Below are positions 12,380 through 21,710 of a DNA stretch of 64,000 bases, piece after piece. How positions within the stretch are numbered: position 1 is the stretch's first letter; every line of letters starts with the position of its first letter. A model generated the notes under the pieces. That model was not told where the DNA came from and ran no database searches. It was given only the letters and a program-made list of their open reading frames with translations. Source of the stretch: Acephala macrosclerotiorum (taxonomy: Eukaryota > Ascomycota > Leotiomycetes > Helotiales > Mollisiaceae); contig MU119404.1 of assembly GCA_014904845.1 (NCBI GenBank), positions 37,677 to 101,676 on the forward strand. Direction: 5' to 3'. Both the position numbers and the translations under genes were made by a program.

Positions 12380-13081
12380 ATGGAAGCCTACGAAGGCTAC
12401 CCCCTCTCCTACCTCCCCTCCGAACTCCTCCTCCACATCCTCTCCTACCTCGACATCCCCGAGCTCCTCACTCTCTCCCGAACCTCCCACCTGTTTCGTG
12501 TCCTCTCTCTCGACCCTCTCCTGCACGTCCTCCGTCTCCACCGCGCCTCATTTACCATCGAGCGATCCCTCCCTCTCCGTCCTTCCCTCGCAGAATTAAT
12601 GGCACATCGCATCTACATTACGAGAACAACTCTCGCGGCGAGAAATCTAGGCAGGAATTTGATTAAGATTAAGTTGAATAGACAGTTATTGAAGAGGCCT
12701 AGTGCAGACGAGTTGGTTGAGTTGGGGGTTTTACCGGCAGAGTGTTTTAAGAGGGGGAAAGGAGGGGGGATGTTAGCGCCGGGGCTAGTGGAGACGAAGA
12801 GGAGGGTTGAGAAGGAGAGGGTTAAAGATTTGTTGAGGGGTTGGGTGGAGGAGTGGAGAAGGAGGGGGGATGAGAGTCTGCGTGGGAGAGAGGAACAAAG
12901 GCCGGATGTTAGAAGGATGGCGAAGAGATTTGCGAGGGAGAGTACTGGCAGTGCTGGCAGAAGTGGAGGTCCTGTCTGGGGCAGGAGAGCTGATACCAAG
13001 GAGGCACCAACTAGGGCGAAGGTCCTTGGGTTGAGGAGATTTTGGGAGAAGGTTGGGAGGGAAGGGAGTGCTACTGTGTGA
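12380..13081 (+). CDS. F-box protein with an RPEL motif
   Basis: Single-exon 233-aa protein. Residues about 8-50 are an F-box (LPSELLLHILSYLDIPELLTL), which binds Skp1 in SCF ubiquitin ligases. Residues about 97-120 contain LNRQLLKRPSADELVELGVL, close to the RPEL consensus that binds G-actin. The C-terminal half is strongly basic with Arg/Glu-rich helices (ERVKDLLRGWVEEWRRR). I know of F-box plus RPEL proteins in filamentous ascomycetes, but the target is unknown. Codon use shifts from C-rich at the 5' end to G-rich later, while the frame stays open throughout. The gene ends with GSATV and a TGA, with an intergenic gap on both sides. Confidence 0.8.
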   Translation: MEAYEGYPLSYLPSELLLHILSYLDIPELLTLSRTSHLFRVLSLDPLLHVLRLHRASFTIERSLPLRPSLAELMAHRIYITRTTLAARNLGRNLIKIKLNRQLLKRPSADELVELGVLPAECFKRGKGGGMLAPGLVETKRRVEKERVKDLLRGWVEEWRRRGDESLRGREEQRPDVRRMAKRFARESTGSAGRSGGPVWGRRADTKEAPTRAKVLGLRRFWEKVGREGSATV

Positions 13082-14022
13082 TGACAAGTCAGGACGATAT
13101 CATACAATGAACGACGGGAGGAATTTCAGGATGGAGTTTACGACATGTTGGTATTATGGTCTGGGTATGTTTTTATGAGAAGACTGTTACTCATGTTGAG
13201 TCTAGGTTGGGTTCTAGGGATTTTCTCTCTACTGCATGAGGTTTACTTGGTTACAGGACTCTGTTAAATCAATGTTCGCATGTTGTGCGCTTCATATGCT
13301 CTCGGGCACCATTTTCCCCTTCCTCTGTTGCCCCTTGGCGGAAGCGATCGTTTCCACCCCGCCCCCTGGCTAGCGCCTACTCCTCTTTGTTTTCGCTTTT
13401 CAGTACTCGAGTTGTCTCGCTACAAGTAATTTGGGCATTGTCCTTTGCATCATCACTCATTCGCGTGGCGCATTCCTCAAAGTCCTTGATGCAGCAGATC
13501 AGCCAAAGCTTTTATATCGAGCCACCGGAGCTGGAAAATTTGACCAACACCACCGGAGGCGCATTCCGCATTCCGTCAATTTCCAAAGCACAACAACAGA
13601 CGTTCGAATGGGTCTTTTGTTGTACATTACATCTTCACCACTTAGGGCCCAAAGCAGAAGGCGGGGGCATCCATTTCCGGCAAGCGCGATGTCACGTGTA
13701 ATATCTGGACCCGACAGTTTGGGTCCATCTACATGTCGTGCGCGAGGCTGAGGTTGGTTGCTGAAATCAAACTTCTAATGGTCATGGCTCTTCGCATATT
13801 CCTGTCACGGAAGTGCTCTCGAGGCCTGACTACACAATTGAATTAGCTTCATTGATGCATGATGCATCAACCATCTACAGTAGGTCCCATTCACACCTCT
13901 GTATGCGCGTCACCACTTCGCCGGACTGTGATCAGGCCAGCGCACAAAATCGAATTATATCCATTTCTTCTCATCAACACGATTAAAAAAAAAATTATCC
14001 TTCAATTCTCTTATCTTAAAGC
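13082..14022. other. Intergenic
   Basis: No recognised feature. It contains the 3' flank of the F-box/RPEL gene and the upstream region of the 2EXR gene, with an A-rich run (13984-13993) just before the latter. Confidence 0.5.
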
Positions 14023-14862
14023 ATGAATCCACCTCTAAACTCGTTTCCAGCTTCGGTCGCGAAGCCGACGCAATTTTCACATCTCCCACAGGAAATAAGA
14101 GATCTTATTTGGAAAAATGCCCTCGACTCCATTGGATCTCGGATTATCGCATTGCAAGAATCTTTGTGGTGGAACAGAACAAATAGAATACCAGCGCTAC
14201 TGCATGCATGTCGCGATTCCCGAACCGTGGCGCTCAAACGATATCAATTAATCACCACCGAAAAGCGACCCGAAGACCAAGATCCAGATTCCAATCGAGT
14301 TAATCAGCGGATGAGACTGAACCTCAACTGTTTTGTGGACTACGAAACGGACATCTTCATGATCTGCAGCCAGCGCGTATCCCACTGCAAACCGGACATC
14401 AGCATTCCTCGGCCCACCATTCTACACCTTCTCGAACCAGCTCGGAGGCTCCTGACCCTCACTTCTCTCTTTTCCGGATTTTGTCCTCATCGAAACCGCT
14501 CATGCGAATACACAAATTTCTGCTCCAAGATGCACGCATATACCGAAGCTGGAATCACCAAAGAACTATTCGTTCTCCAGGTTCGCGTAGATTCTATAAG
14601 AACCGACATTTCGGAATTCATTTTCCAAGAAGATTTTGCGGAGACCATGGAGCAGCATGGGATGGGATGGATGATGAAATGTCAGGGTAGGAACGTGGAG
14701 GACTGGCATCAGGGGGGTGTCAAGTGCTGCGATGATTGCAAGCAAGAGTTCAGCGATCGATATCCTGCTATTCAGGTCCTTGACTTCGAAGCACATCAGA
14801 GATCTAAGGCCAGCACAACCGAGGGACCTGAAAGCGCTGAGGATCCATTTAAGAGGTTTTAA
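14023..14862 (+). CDS. 2EXR domain protein, intact copy
   Basis: Single-exon 279-aa protein. Residues about 20-105 hold the 2EXR signature: FSHLPQEIRDLIWKNAL, then IPALLHACRDSRTVALKRY and FVDYETDIF about 85 residues on. The family is large and expanded in Leotiomycetes; its biochemical role is unknown. The C-terminal part has several Cys (CPHRNRSCEYTNFC, CCDDC) that might bind metal. Two other loci in the window (17492-18125 and 24936-26237) are broken relatives, so this is the only intact member. The start is the first ATG after an A-rich leader and directly precedes the conserved block. Confidence 0.8.
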   Translation: MNPPLNSFPASVAKPTQFSHLPQEIRDLIWKNALDSIGSRIIALQESLWWNRTNRIPALLHACRDSRTVALKRYQLITTEKRPEDQDPDSNRVNQRMRLNLNCFVDYETDIFMICSQRVSHCKPDISIPRPTILHLLEPARRLLTLTSLFSGFCPHRNRSCEYTNFCSKMHAYTEAGITKELFVLQVRVDSIRTDISEFIFQEDFAETMEQHGMGWMMKCQGRNVEDWHQGGVKCCDDCKQEFSDRYPAIQVLDFEAHQRSKASTTEGPESAEDPFKRF

Positions 14863-15452
14863 TAATAGGACTTTAGCAGCGCTTTCAATCTCTCAGCCAT
14901 GACAGGACAATCGAGGAGCCTATACCCGCCAGAGATACCACATGCAGTAAATAGTTCGACGTTGGTTGCTGGCCGTCTTTCCTGAAGGATATAAGCTAAG
15001 AATGCCCAAGAAGGGCTGGGAGATTGAAAAAGCTGGACATTGATCTTGGCGAGGAGTAGTTTTGTAGAATGACTATTTTTTCCGGATTGTGGAGTCTGCT
15101 ATATTATAGTACTGTTAGTTTTGCAACTTCCGGGTATGTCGATGTTGATAGAGCTGCCTGGTTGTACCATTGCGCATTTCACAGGGTCGAGCTCTCAGCA
15201 GTCTTCCTTTGCGTAGTCACGTGGCTGGCGTCAAGTGTGCCCCGAGGTCTTCACTCTTTGTTCTGTTGCGATTTGCACTAGTAAAAGTGTACCAAAGAAA
15301 AGATTGTGCTCTGTTGCAATTCCTTGAGACCTTGGATGACTTTCGTAGGTCTTTGATACACATTAGCATTCGTCCCTTCCCTCTGTGCATAGTCATGGCT
15401 TCACATGTGATCTATACTGGGCTGGATCTTGACTTCATTTATCAGCACAGCC
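14863..15452. other. Intergenic
   Basis: Nothing recognised apart from the probable 3' UTR of the 2EXR gene. The right edge is the left inverted repeat of the MITE-like element. Confidence 0.45.
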
Positions 15453-15664
15453 CCAGGGGGTGCATTAATTCGTGACCCATCAACTGAAGAACATCGAATA
15501 TATCTCAATGACCACAATAATTGGAAACTCCTTTTGCGGGAGGAAAATGATCTTTGAGGCGAGATAAATATTTTATCCTCTTCTCAAGTGGTCGCGAAGC
15601 CGGGGTTGTGCAATATTTTGAGGGTGCAAACTTTGGTTGGGTCACGAATTAGTACACCCCCTGG
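15453..15664. mobile_element. MITE-like element with 26-bp terminal inverted repeats
   Basis: The left end (15453-15478) starts CCAGGGGGTGCATTAATTCG and the right end (15639-15664) is its inverse complement, matching at 24 of 26 positions; both mismatches are transitions. The 212-bp body has no coding capacity. GC-rich tips followed by AATTCGTGACCC resemble Tc1/mariner-type ends, but I could not identify a target-site duplication. Confidence 0.7.
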
Positions 15665-15737
15665 TGCAGTTTGAAAAGTCTCGGCAAAGTCTTGGCCAAT
15701 TCTTGGCAGAATCTTGGCACTCTTTCTATTTGTTAGT

Positions 15738-15848
15738 GCCTTATTCTATGCCTTAGGTTTTATTAAGCTGCCGCAATAGCGTGCAAAGCGTGCAACGCAG
15801 CCTGCTATTGCGGCCAGAGCCTCCACGATTAAAGGCAATGCATAAGGC
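15738..15848. repeat. Nested inverted repeat (hairpin) around GCCGCAATAGC
   Basis: An inner perfect 11-bp pair (15770-15780 GCCGCAATAGC and 15804-15814 GCTATTGCGGC) with a 23-nt loop sits inside an outer imperfect 18-bp pair (15738-15755 and 15831-15848, 14 of 18 matching). It could be the hairpin of a foldback element. It lies 73 bp from the MITE-like element. Confidence 0.6.
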
Positions 15849-15880
15849 AAGGCCAAATTACATATTTTAAATATTTTTTA

Positions 15881-15904
15881 ATATTCGAGTAAATACTCGA
15901 ATAT
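15881..15904. repeat. 24-bp AT-rich palindrome
   Basis: Arms ATATTCGAGTA and TACTCGAATAT are perfect complements around a 2-nt loop. The core GAGTA-TACTC is also found in the LTRs at 57158-57323 (CGAGTAAGTACTCG). Confidence 0.6.
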
Positions 15905-17491
15905 CAAAGCACGTGACCCGGAAAAGGCTATTCCGGTCCCGAAGGCCCAATTAAGTTCAGTTAAATTTCAAACTGTTTTTCGGCTTTTTAATTTATTTTT
16001 CGATTACTATTTTTAAGCCCGAATCTCGACTCGGGATTAATTTAATTATTTGAAAAATAGAAATAAAAATAAAAATTCATATTTACCTTTTTTAATTCGA
16101 GTTTTAAATTTTTTTTATTAAAAATGAGAAAGAACTTGGCGGCTAAATTATCAAAAGCTGCGAGCTGCACCTTCATAGAGCTGTCAAACTTCACACACAG
16201 TGTAGCTTTTAATCCCATTCCCACTGAGCCGAGGAGCATTCCCTGACCCATACTCAAATCGTGATAAATTGGAACTCTCCCGACTCTGTCAAAGTTGAGA
16301 TGCTCAGCAGGAACTTGACTGATATCCCTCATCATATACGCCTTCTCCTTCAAGCTCTTGCTCGCGTAGTCCTAGAGAAAGTTTGCATGCTTTTGTTTAA
16401 ATCAAAGGTTCCGAGGCCGTGACTTGAGGACCCGAGTTTGAGTCCGGCGGCGAGTTGCTGTTGGATGATATGATGAAAGATTGAGCTTGCCTAAAGTTGA
16501 TTGATATGTAGGTAATAAAAAGCGTTATTAAGTAATAATGGAAGTTTGAAATGAGTTGTAATGATGGTAAAACGAGTCAAGAAGCAAGACTTACCAGAAG
16601 TTTGCGCGAAAAGTAATACCGAAAGGGACGAAGGAAAGGAGCGAGTAAAATTTGCTAAGCTTTAACGCCTTTATATCCCATTCTTGCAAGTTTATATACT
16701 GAAAGAGGTTCTTTGCAGATTTGGGGGGGGGGAGCATAGAATAATAAAGATAGTCGAGTTCTTATGCCCCAACCCGTTTATTCTATAAAAAGCACGTTAT
16801 ACTATTTTAAAAAGTTTTACAATAGTGCCCTTGAACATGGCATTTACAAAGCTTTAATGCCCTTTGTTTCACAAGCGGAGAAACTGACATTAAATCAAAG
16901 TTTGGGTTGTATGAGTATACAATGGGACGTCATTTGCCTCCTTAAACTCTAAGCGTCATAGTTCAATCAACCTTATTTTACTCAAATACTCGTAATTGCC
17001 TTCGAAATCTGCTGCAGTAATGGCACGTTCGATCAGAAAATCAAAGCAACGAATGCAACCATTGGAGAAAGTCGAAGCAGTTCCAGAAAAGTGGGAAGCT
17101 ACATTTTTAGTCTTCTACTTTTCGTAGGCTTCGCTCAAGTCGATACAGTGTAGGGACTTGAGAAATGAAAAATACTTGTCAGGTCAAATGAGCTAGGTGG
17201 AAAGATCTACCGAAAAGATAAAAACGAAGAAGAATTCTGCGTACCCAGACTTTGTAAAGCTTGGGCTCTAAAGGCTGAGCGGTTAGTCCTCCCGTCCAAG
17301 CCTGCACTTAGCCCTACCATACTACGATAGCGGCACAATGAATGCATCGTATTTTTCAATTTTCGCCTCTTGCTGTTCTTTTTTGAAGATCGTCACTCCT
17401 GTCCAGAACGACATCGATACTCCCTGGTGCTCGCAGCAAAACCCTCGCAATTTTCAAACGCACAAATAGCAGGATATAACAGTTCTACACT
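15905..17491. other. AT-enriched eroded sequence without genes
   Basis: Roughly 1.6 kb, AT-rich at 15960-16130, with a G run near 16725. No open frame with a domain was seen. It probably represents degraded repeat sequence plus the upstream part of the 2EXR remnant. Confidence 0.45.
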
Positions 17492-18125
17492 ATGAGGCAC
17501 GAATCAAGCAAGATCTCTGAAAGCGATCCATTGCAACTTTCCAAAAGTTCTTAGAGCTTCCAGTGGAAGTGAGGTTGCTTATTTGGAATGTCGCCGTTCA
17601 CGCGATTGATCCTCGGGTCGTTGGCTTTAAACGACCCTCGGCATTTAACAAAATACCCGCCCTACTTCATGCTTGTTGCGAATCTCGGACTGCTTTATCG
17701 ATTACAAAAAGGATATCATCAATATCGCAACGAGAAGATCGATATCAATCCTGAGCGACCTAGAAGCAATGTATCCACCAGGATATACCAAGTACTTCAA
17801 GCGTGCGGAGAGGGCTGTAATTTCTACCCGAAAGACACCTTATTTTCGAGGGCCGATTCCAGAATGGACGTTCGCGCTGGAATTGCATCTTCCCCAGCTA
17901 TGCCCCAACCTCAGCCAGGTTTTCATAGTCGCTGGTGTTGGTTGGAATGACAAAAAGCGAATGACGAAGCTTGGAAATCGTAACAACTTCGTGGAAGTAA
18001 TGAACCAGTATGGAAATGGTTGGTTCAAGAAATGTAATAATAGCCTTTGGCATTATGAAAAAACGAGATGCTCGAATGCCCGCTGTAGGTTTGGGAAGTT
18101 GAGAATCCAGGTGTTTGACTTTTAG
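17492..18125 (+). pseudogene. 2EXR pseudogene with internal deletion
   Basis: Starting at ATG 17492 (MRHESSKISESDPLQL), a frameshift at about 17541 leads into FQKFLELPVEVRLLIWNVA and IPALLHACCESRTAL. A second frame change near 17690 leads to DCFIDYKKDIINIATRRS and continues to the end (IQVFDF, TAG at 18123). In the intact copy at 14023, about 36 residues separate the HACRDSR and FVDYETDIF blocks; here they are directly adjacent, so an internal deletion is the likely cause of the second break. The C-terminal 140 codons stay open, suggesting recent decay or a truncated product. It shares the 2EXR signature but cannot make the full domain. Confidence 0.75.
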
Positions 18126-18909
18126 CAATATGTCAGGAACGAAACTAGGAGTCGGAAATAGAATTAGATGAGTAGTGAGCGGCAGTTAGATTGCATCATT
18201 GCGAAACATGGGGCTTCTTTCTTAGTATCAAGCGCCCTTAAAGGCATCGAACACGGCGCTCTAAATCTTCTTTATTTGCAAGGTGTCAGATGTGCCTGAT
18301 CTACCTCTATCCCTACGCATTTGATCAGCAGGTGATCGATTTAGAATTTCAAATAATGAAGGATTAAACTCCTGGTTTACACCACCGAGGAAAGATATTT
18401 AAAAGTTTAGACTAGAAGTTGAGGGGGATATTTGCATTGTGGTTTCGGGAACTCTGCCAACTTCAACATGAGTAAGCTTGCGTAGTAATTGGCGTCCATA
18501 GAGTCTACCCTCTCTCAAACTTTACCCCCGTTGAATCAATTATATTTATGTCCCTTCTCGGTGCGAGTATTTGCTTATTAGACGTGAGCCGACACTGTCA
18601 GTTCTGCGCTGGAAGATTGAAGGAGTTGAGACTGTCACTCTTGGCTGCAGTGGAGCTTCCAACTCTCGTGGGAACTAGATCCCGTTCGTTTCGCTAACCT
18701 TGCTTGTCGTCCTACCGAGTCGATTAATTTTGTGGCCCTATGATCGCATGACAGCCTGTCACTCAAGAGATTCACCTCCGCGTGTCGGTAAAAGCTTGAA
18801 TGCCATCTAGGCTTCAGCCAGCACAATCAAGATCACCATCATGGACAAAGGACTAGCCTATAGCGAAAAGCGGGCTGGACGTTAGCCTTCTGTACCGTGC
18901 TCCACCTGG
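18126..18909. other. Intergenic
   Basis: Nothing recognised on either strand. Confidence 0.45.
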
Positions 18910-19044
18910 GGTCCATTGTTAGCGCGAAGAACGTTGGGGCAACCAGTGCGGGGTGCGGGGTTGGTTTGTGCCATTGCTCGGTCCATTGTTAACGCGAACG
19001 TGGCACCGCCAGCGTGCGGAACGTTGGGGCGACTAGTGTGGGGT
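18910..19044. repeat. Two-copy direct repeat
   Basis: GGTCCATTGTTARCGCGAA occurs at 18910-18928 and 18980-18998. Each copy is followed at slightly different spacing by ACGTTGGGGCRACYAGTG (18931 and 19021). The period is 70 to 90 bp, so copies differ by small indels. Confidence 0.6.
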
Positions 19045-19471
19045 TGCCTCTACCTATAGTTCATGCGACCAGCTCGCTTGTCGAGGGCCAACGCACGTAT
19101 TATTCGCATTCTGGAACGGATCGCGCTTCCGACCTTAATTGCTCTGGCTTGCGGCTCGGTTTCTAAGTGGAGGAATTACATTCTTGCGTACGGGTGTCAC
19201 AGCCCAGGTCGTTTACTGGATTACGCTTTACTGTTTAGATCCCGATAAGCTCCCAACACGAGCAGCAGATGGCTCTCAAGCGCACCAATCCAAGCTGACA
19301 TGAATGAAGCGATTTCAATTTCCGTGGTTGGACCTGAGCAGTTGCTGCTGTAACCTGAGCTCTGTCCTAAGCCCCTGAGTATGCTGCTAAGTCAGCCGGA
19401 GCCTACTCAGGGGATTCTTTCCCGAGCCCCTAAGAATCGAGTATTGTGCCCACGTCATGCATTAACTCATC

Positions 19472-20531
19472 TCATGGTCCTTCCCACACATACCCCTCAT
19501 ACTCCCAAAACGTTTCGAATCCCAGCCTCTCATAGAAGTCCCCCGTATCACAACCCAATCAATAAACACCCTCTACACCCCTCTCCCTCATATTCTCCAT
19601 CGCTTTCGCCAGTAACACCGACACAACACCTTTCCCTCTTGCACTCGCGTCAACGCTAACGGCAGCAATGAGTCCCGTCTTCTCTTTCGATGGAATTAGT
19701 GGCAAGAAAGCGAAGATATCGCTAATGATAGTGGTGTGAGAACACATTAACGTCCATCCGATTTGCGCGTTGGTGTCAGGGTCGAAGGCCACCATTACTT
19801 CGTGGTGTTGATTGTAGGCTGCGAGAGTTTCGTAAGCTTCGACCCAGCTCTGGATGCAAATCACTATTCATGATTGGACATGGATCTACGAATGGACGAA
19901 CGAAACCAGCTCGCTGCTCGGTCACGCATTCTTCGTCGGATCTTACAATTCTGGCGACCATGGAGAGAATCTGAGATTCATCTTTGAGACTCGCTCGAGG
20001 ATTTCAGGTGGCGCGACAGCGCCTCTCATGTCTTTGTGGAGATCTCGACTTGCTGGTCCTGTGGATTTGCGGAAGCCTGGATATCATCAGCACTTCTGAT
20101 CAAAAGATCCGGTTGAGTGTTGTGATGTACCTGAGTACCTCTGTGAAGAAAGAAGTCTTTCGCCTCTTGTGGAAAGTCGATCGGCACCTGTGACCAGAAT
20201 AGAGAAGTCTGAGATCCGATCTCCAACGACCTTAGTTCTCCTTCTCCATTAGTACGAGCGATGTTTCTCAACTCAGCCTGAGCGTTCTTTATAAAGGCAG
20301 TACCGAGTCCTTTGCCTCGGTACTCTGGCAAGACCCTATTTTGCTGCGCGGTCTATCCGTCAGAAAAGATAGACGGAAACCCTTCTCATGAATGTAATGT
20401 TGACTAAGAAGTTGATGGAGAAGTTTTTCCATACGCTGGCGTTCAATCGGCCATTTTGGGAAAATTGTTTGCCACATTTGCCATATTTTCTCGAAGCCCT
20501 TCGTCCGAACTAGTGAGATCCCTGATGGCAT
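19472..20531 (-). pseudogene. GNAT acetyltransferase pseudogene (two GNAT-like halves)
   Basis: Reading the minus strand from ATG 20531, the first half gives an N-terminal GNAT segment (IFPKWPIERQRMEKLL), then after a frameshift the acetyl-CoA loop LPEYRGKGLGTAFI. A stop (TAA at about 19945) follows FSPWSPEL. The second half resumes in another frame with SWVEAYETLAAYNQHHEVMV and a second loop, VDASARGKGVVSVLL. At least two more frameshifts separate VFIDWVVIRG and DFYERLGFETFW from the rest; the end is at 19472. The order matches a known fungal two-domain GNAT family. At least four lesions make a functional product very unlikely. Confidence 0.75.
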
Positions 20532-21710
20532 GCTTGATAGTTGGCATCTTGCATAGTTGTCGTGCGTAATGATTGTAGAGGTACCGCTGGAGGTTGAATG
20601 GCGTACTTGACTTTGAGACGTGTTCGGGTGGTCACGTGGGCCAGCACTAGCTTAGCTTAGCATCCTACCTTAGTTTCTCTCTCTGGAGACCTTCTCTCTT
20701 CTGACGCACCAATACACACAGACTTTCCAGACTTGATCTATTACGCTGAGACCGTGATACATGCTGTGGTGTGGACTGTTATAAGACGCCTGACTCTGTC
20801 GCGAAGCTTTTAGGGACGCCCTGGGGGCACGACGGGAATACCGCCTTGGAGTGTCTTACTAAGAGAAGGCGGCGAGTAAGAGCTTCCTACGACAGTTCAC
20901 ATCTTCCTATTGATTTAATAAAAGCTTTTGAAGAGGAAGGAGATGGCTGCCCGGGAAGACGTTGCCAGGGAGGAGGGCAAGGCTGCGGTGCCAGGAAGGG
21001 CAGAGCTGGTGCTGCGGGTGCCGCCGAGGGCAGGGCTTTTGGAGGGAAGTAGGGCTAGGGCATTCTGCATGCTGGGTGGGAGTGTAAGATAGGAGGGAGC
21101 TTGAGAACGCAGAGGAGGGGAAATCAAGGGTGGACTTGTCATGTGACTATGTAACTCTCCACATTTCAGACTCAAATGCATCGCCACTCTAAGGAAAGGC
21201 AGAGTAGCTACTTGTAGAATCAAATAGATTCTTCTTCTTAATATTAGTTTTGAGATACTTTCGTAGTGATGCTTTCATCTGTCAAATTCTTCCAACGCTA
21301 GAGCTATTATGGCTAGCTGGTTTTCTCCTCCAAGCTGAGTTTCTGCCTAAGAATTAAGACATATTGAAGGTGCCACTAGCTTGCTGACACCCACCAAATC
21401 GGCTGACCGACGGCCAATCCATCAGCGGCAAAAACCAATCATAGCTCAGTTGCGCATGAACGTCGAATTATCTAGACAGTCGCCATGACCTCCTACATTA
21501 GCTGGCCAACGATTGGCTAGTTTTGCACGCTCACAGCGATGCCCAACGATGCCGCATTGCCGCGAAGCTGCCATTCAGCTGAGTCGATAGGAGCGCGGCC
21601 TGGATTTAACCTTCACTCCCATATCAACATTTTCGCATGCATGCCGACTCTGCGACAAATATTCACTGAGAACCCTTTTTTTTGAAATTCTCGAAAATCT
21701 GATCTGACTA
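20532..21710. other. Intergenic upstream of the HET gene
   Basis: Contains a coding-like GC-rich stretch at 20930-21060 (frames with alternating Ala/Gly/Arg, no domain recognised) but no supported gene. The right part should contain the HET gene promoter. Confidence 0.4.

Noticed and set aside
16425..16480. tRNA-like T-loop (GAGTTTGAGTCCGGC)
   Set aside because: No A box or acceptor stem could be matched.
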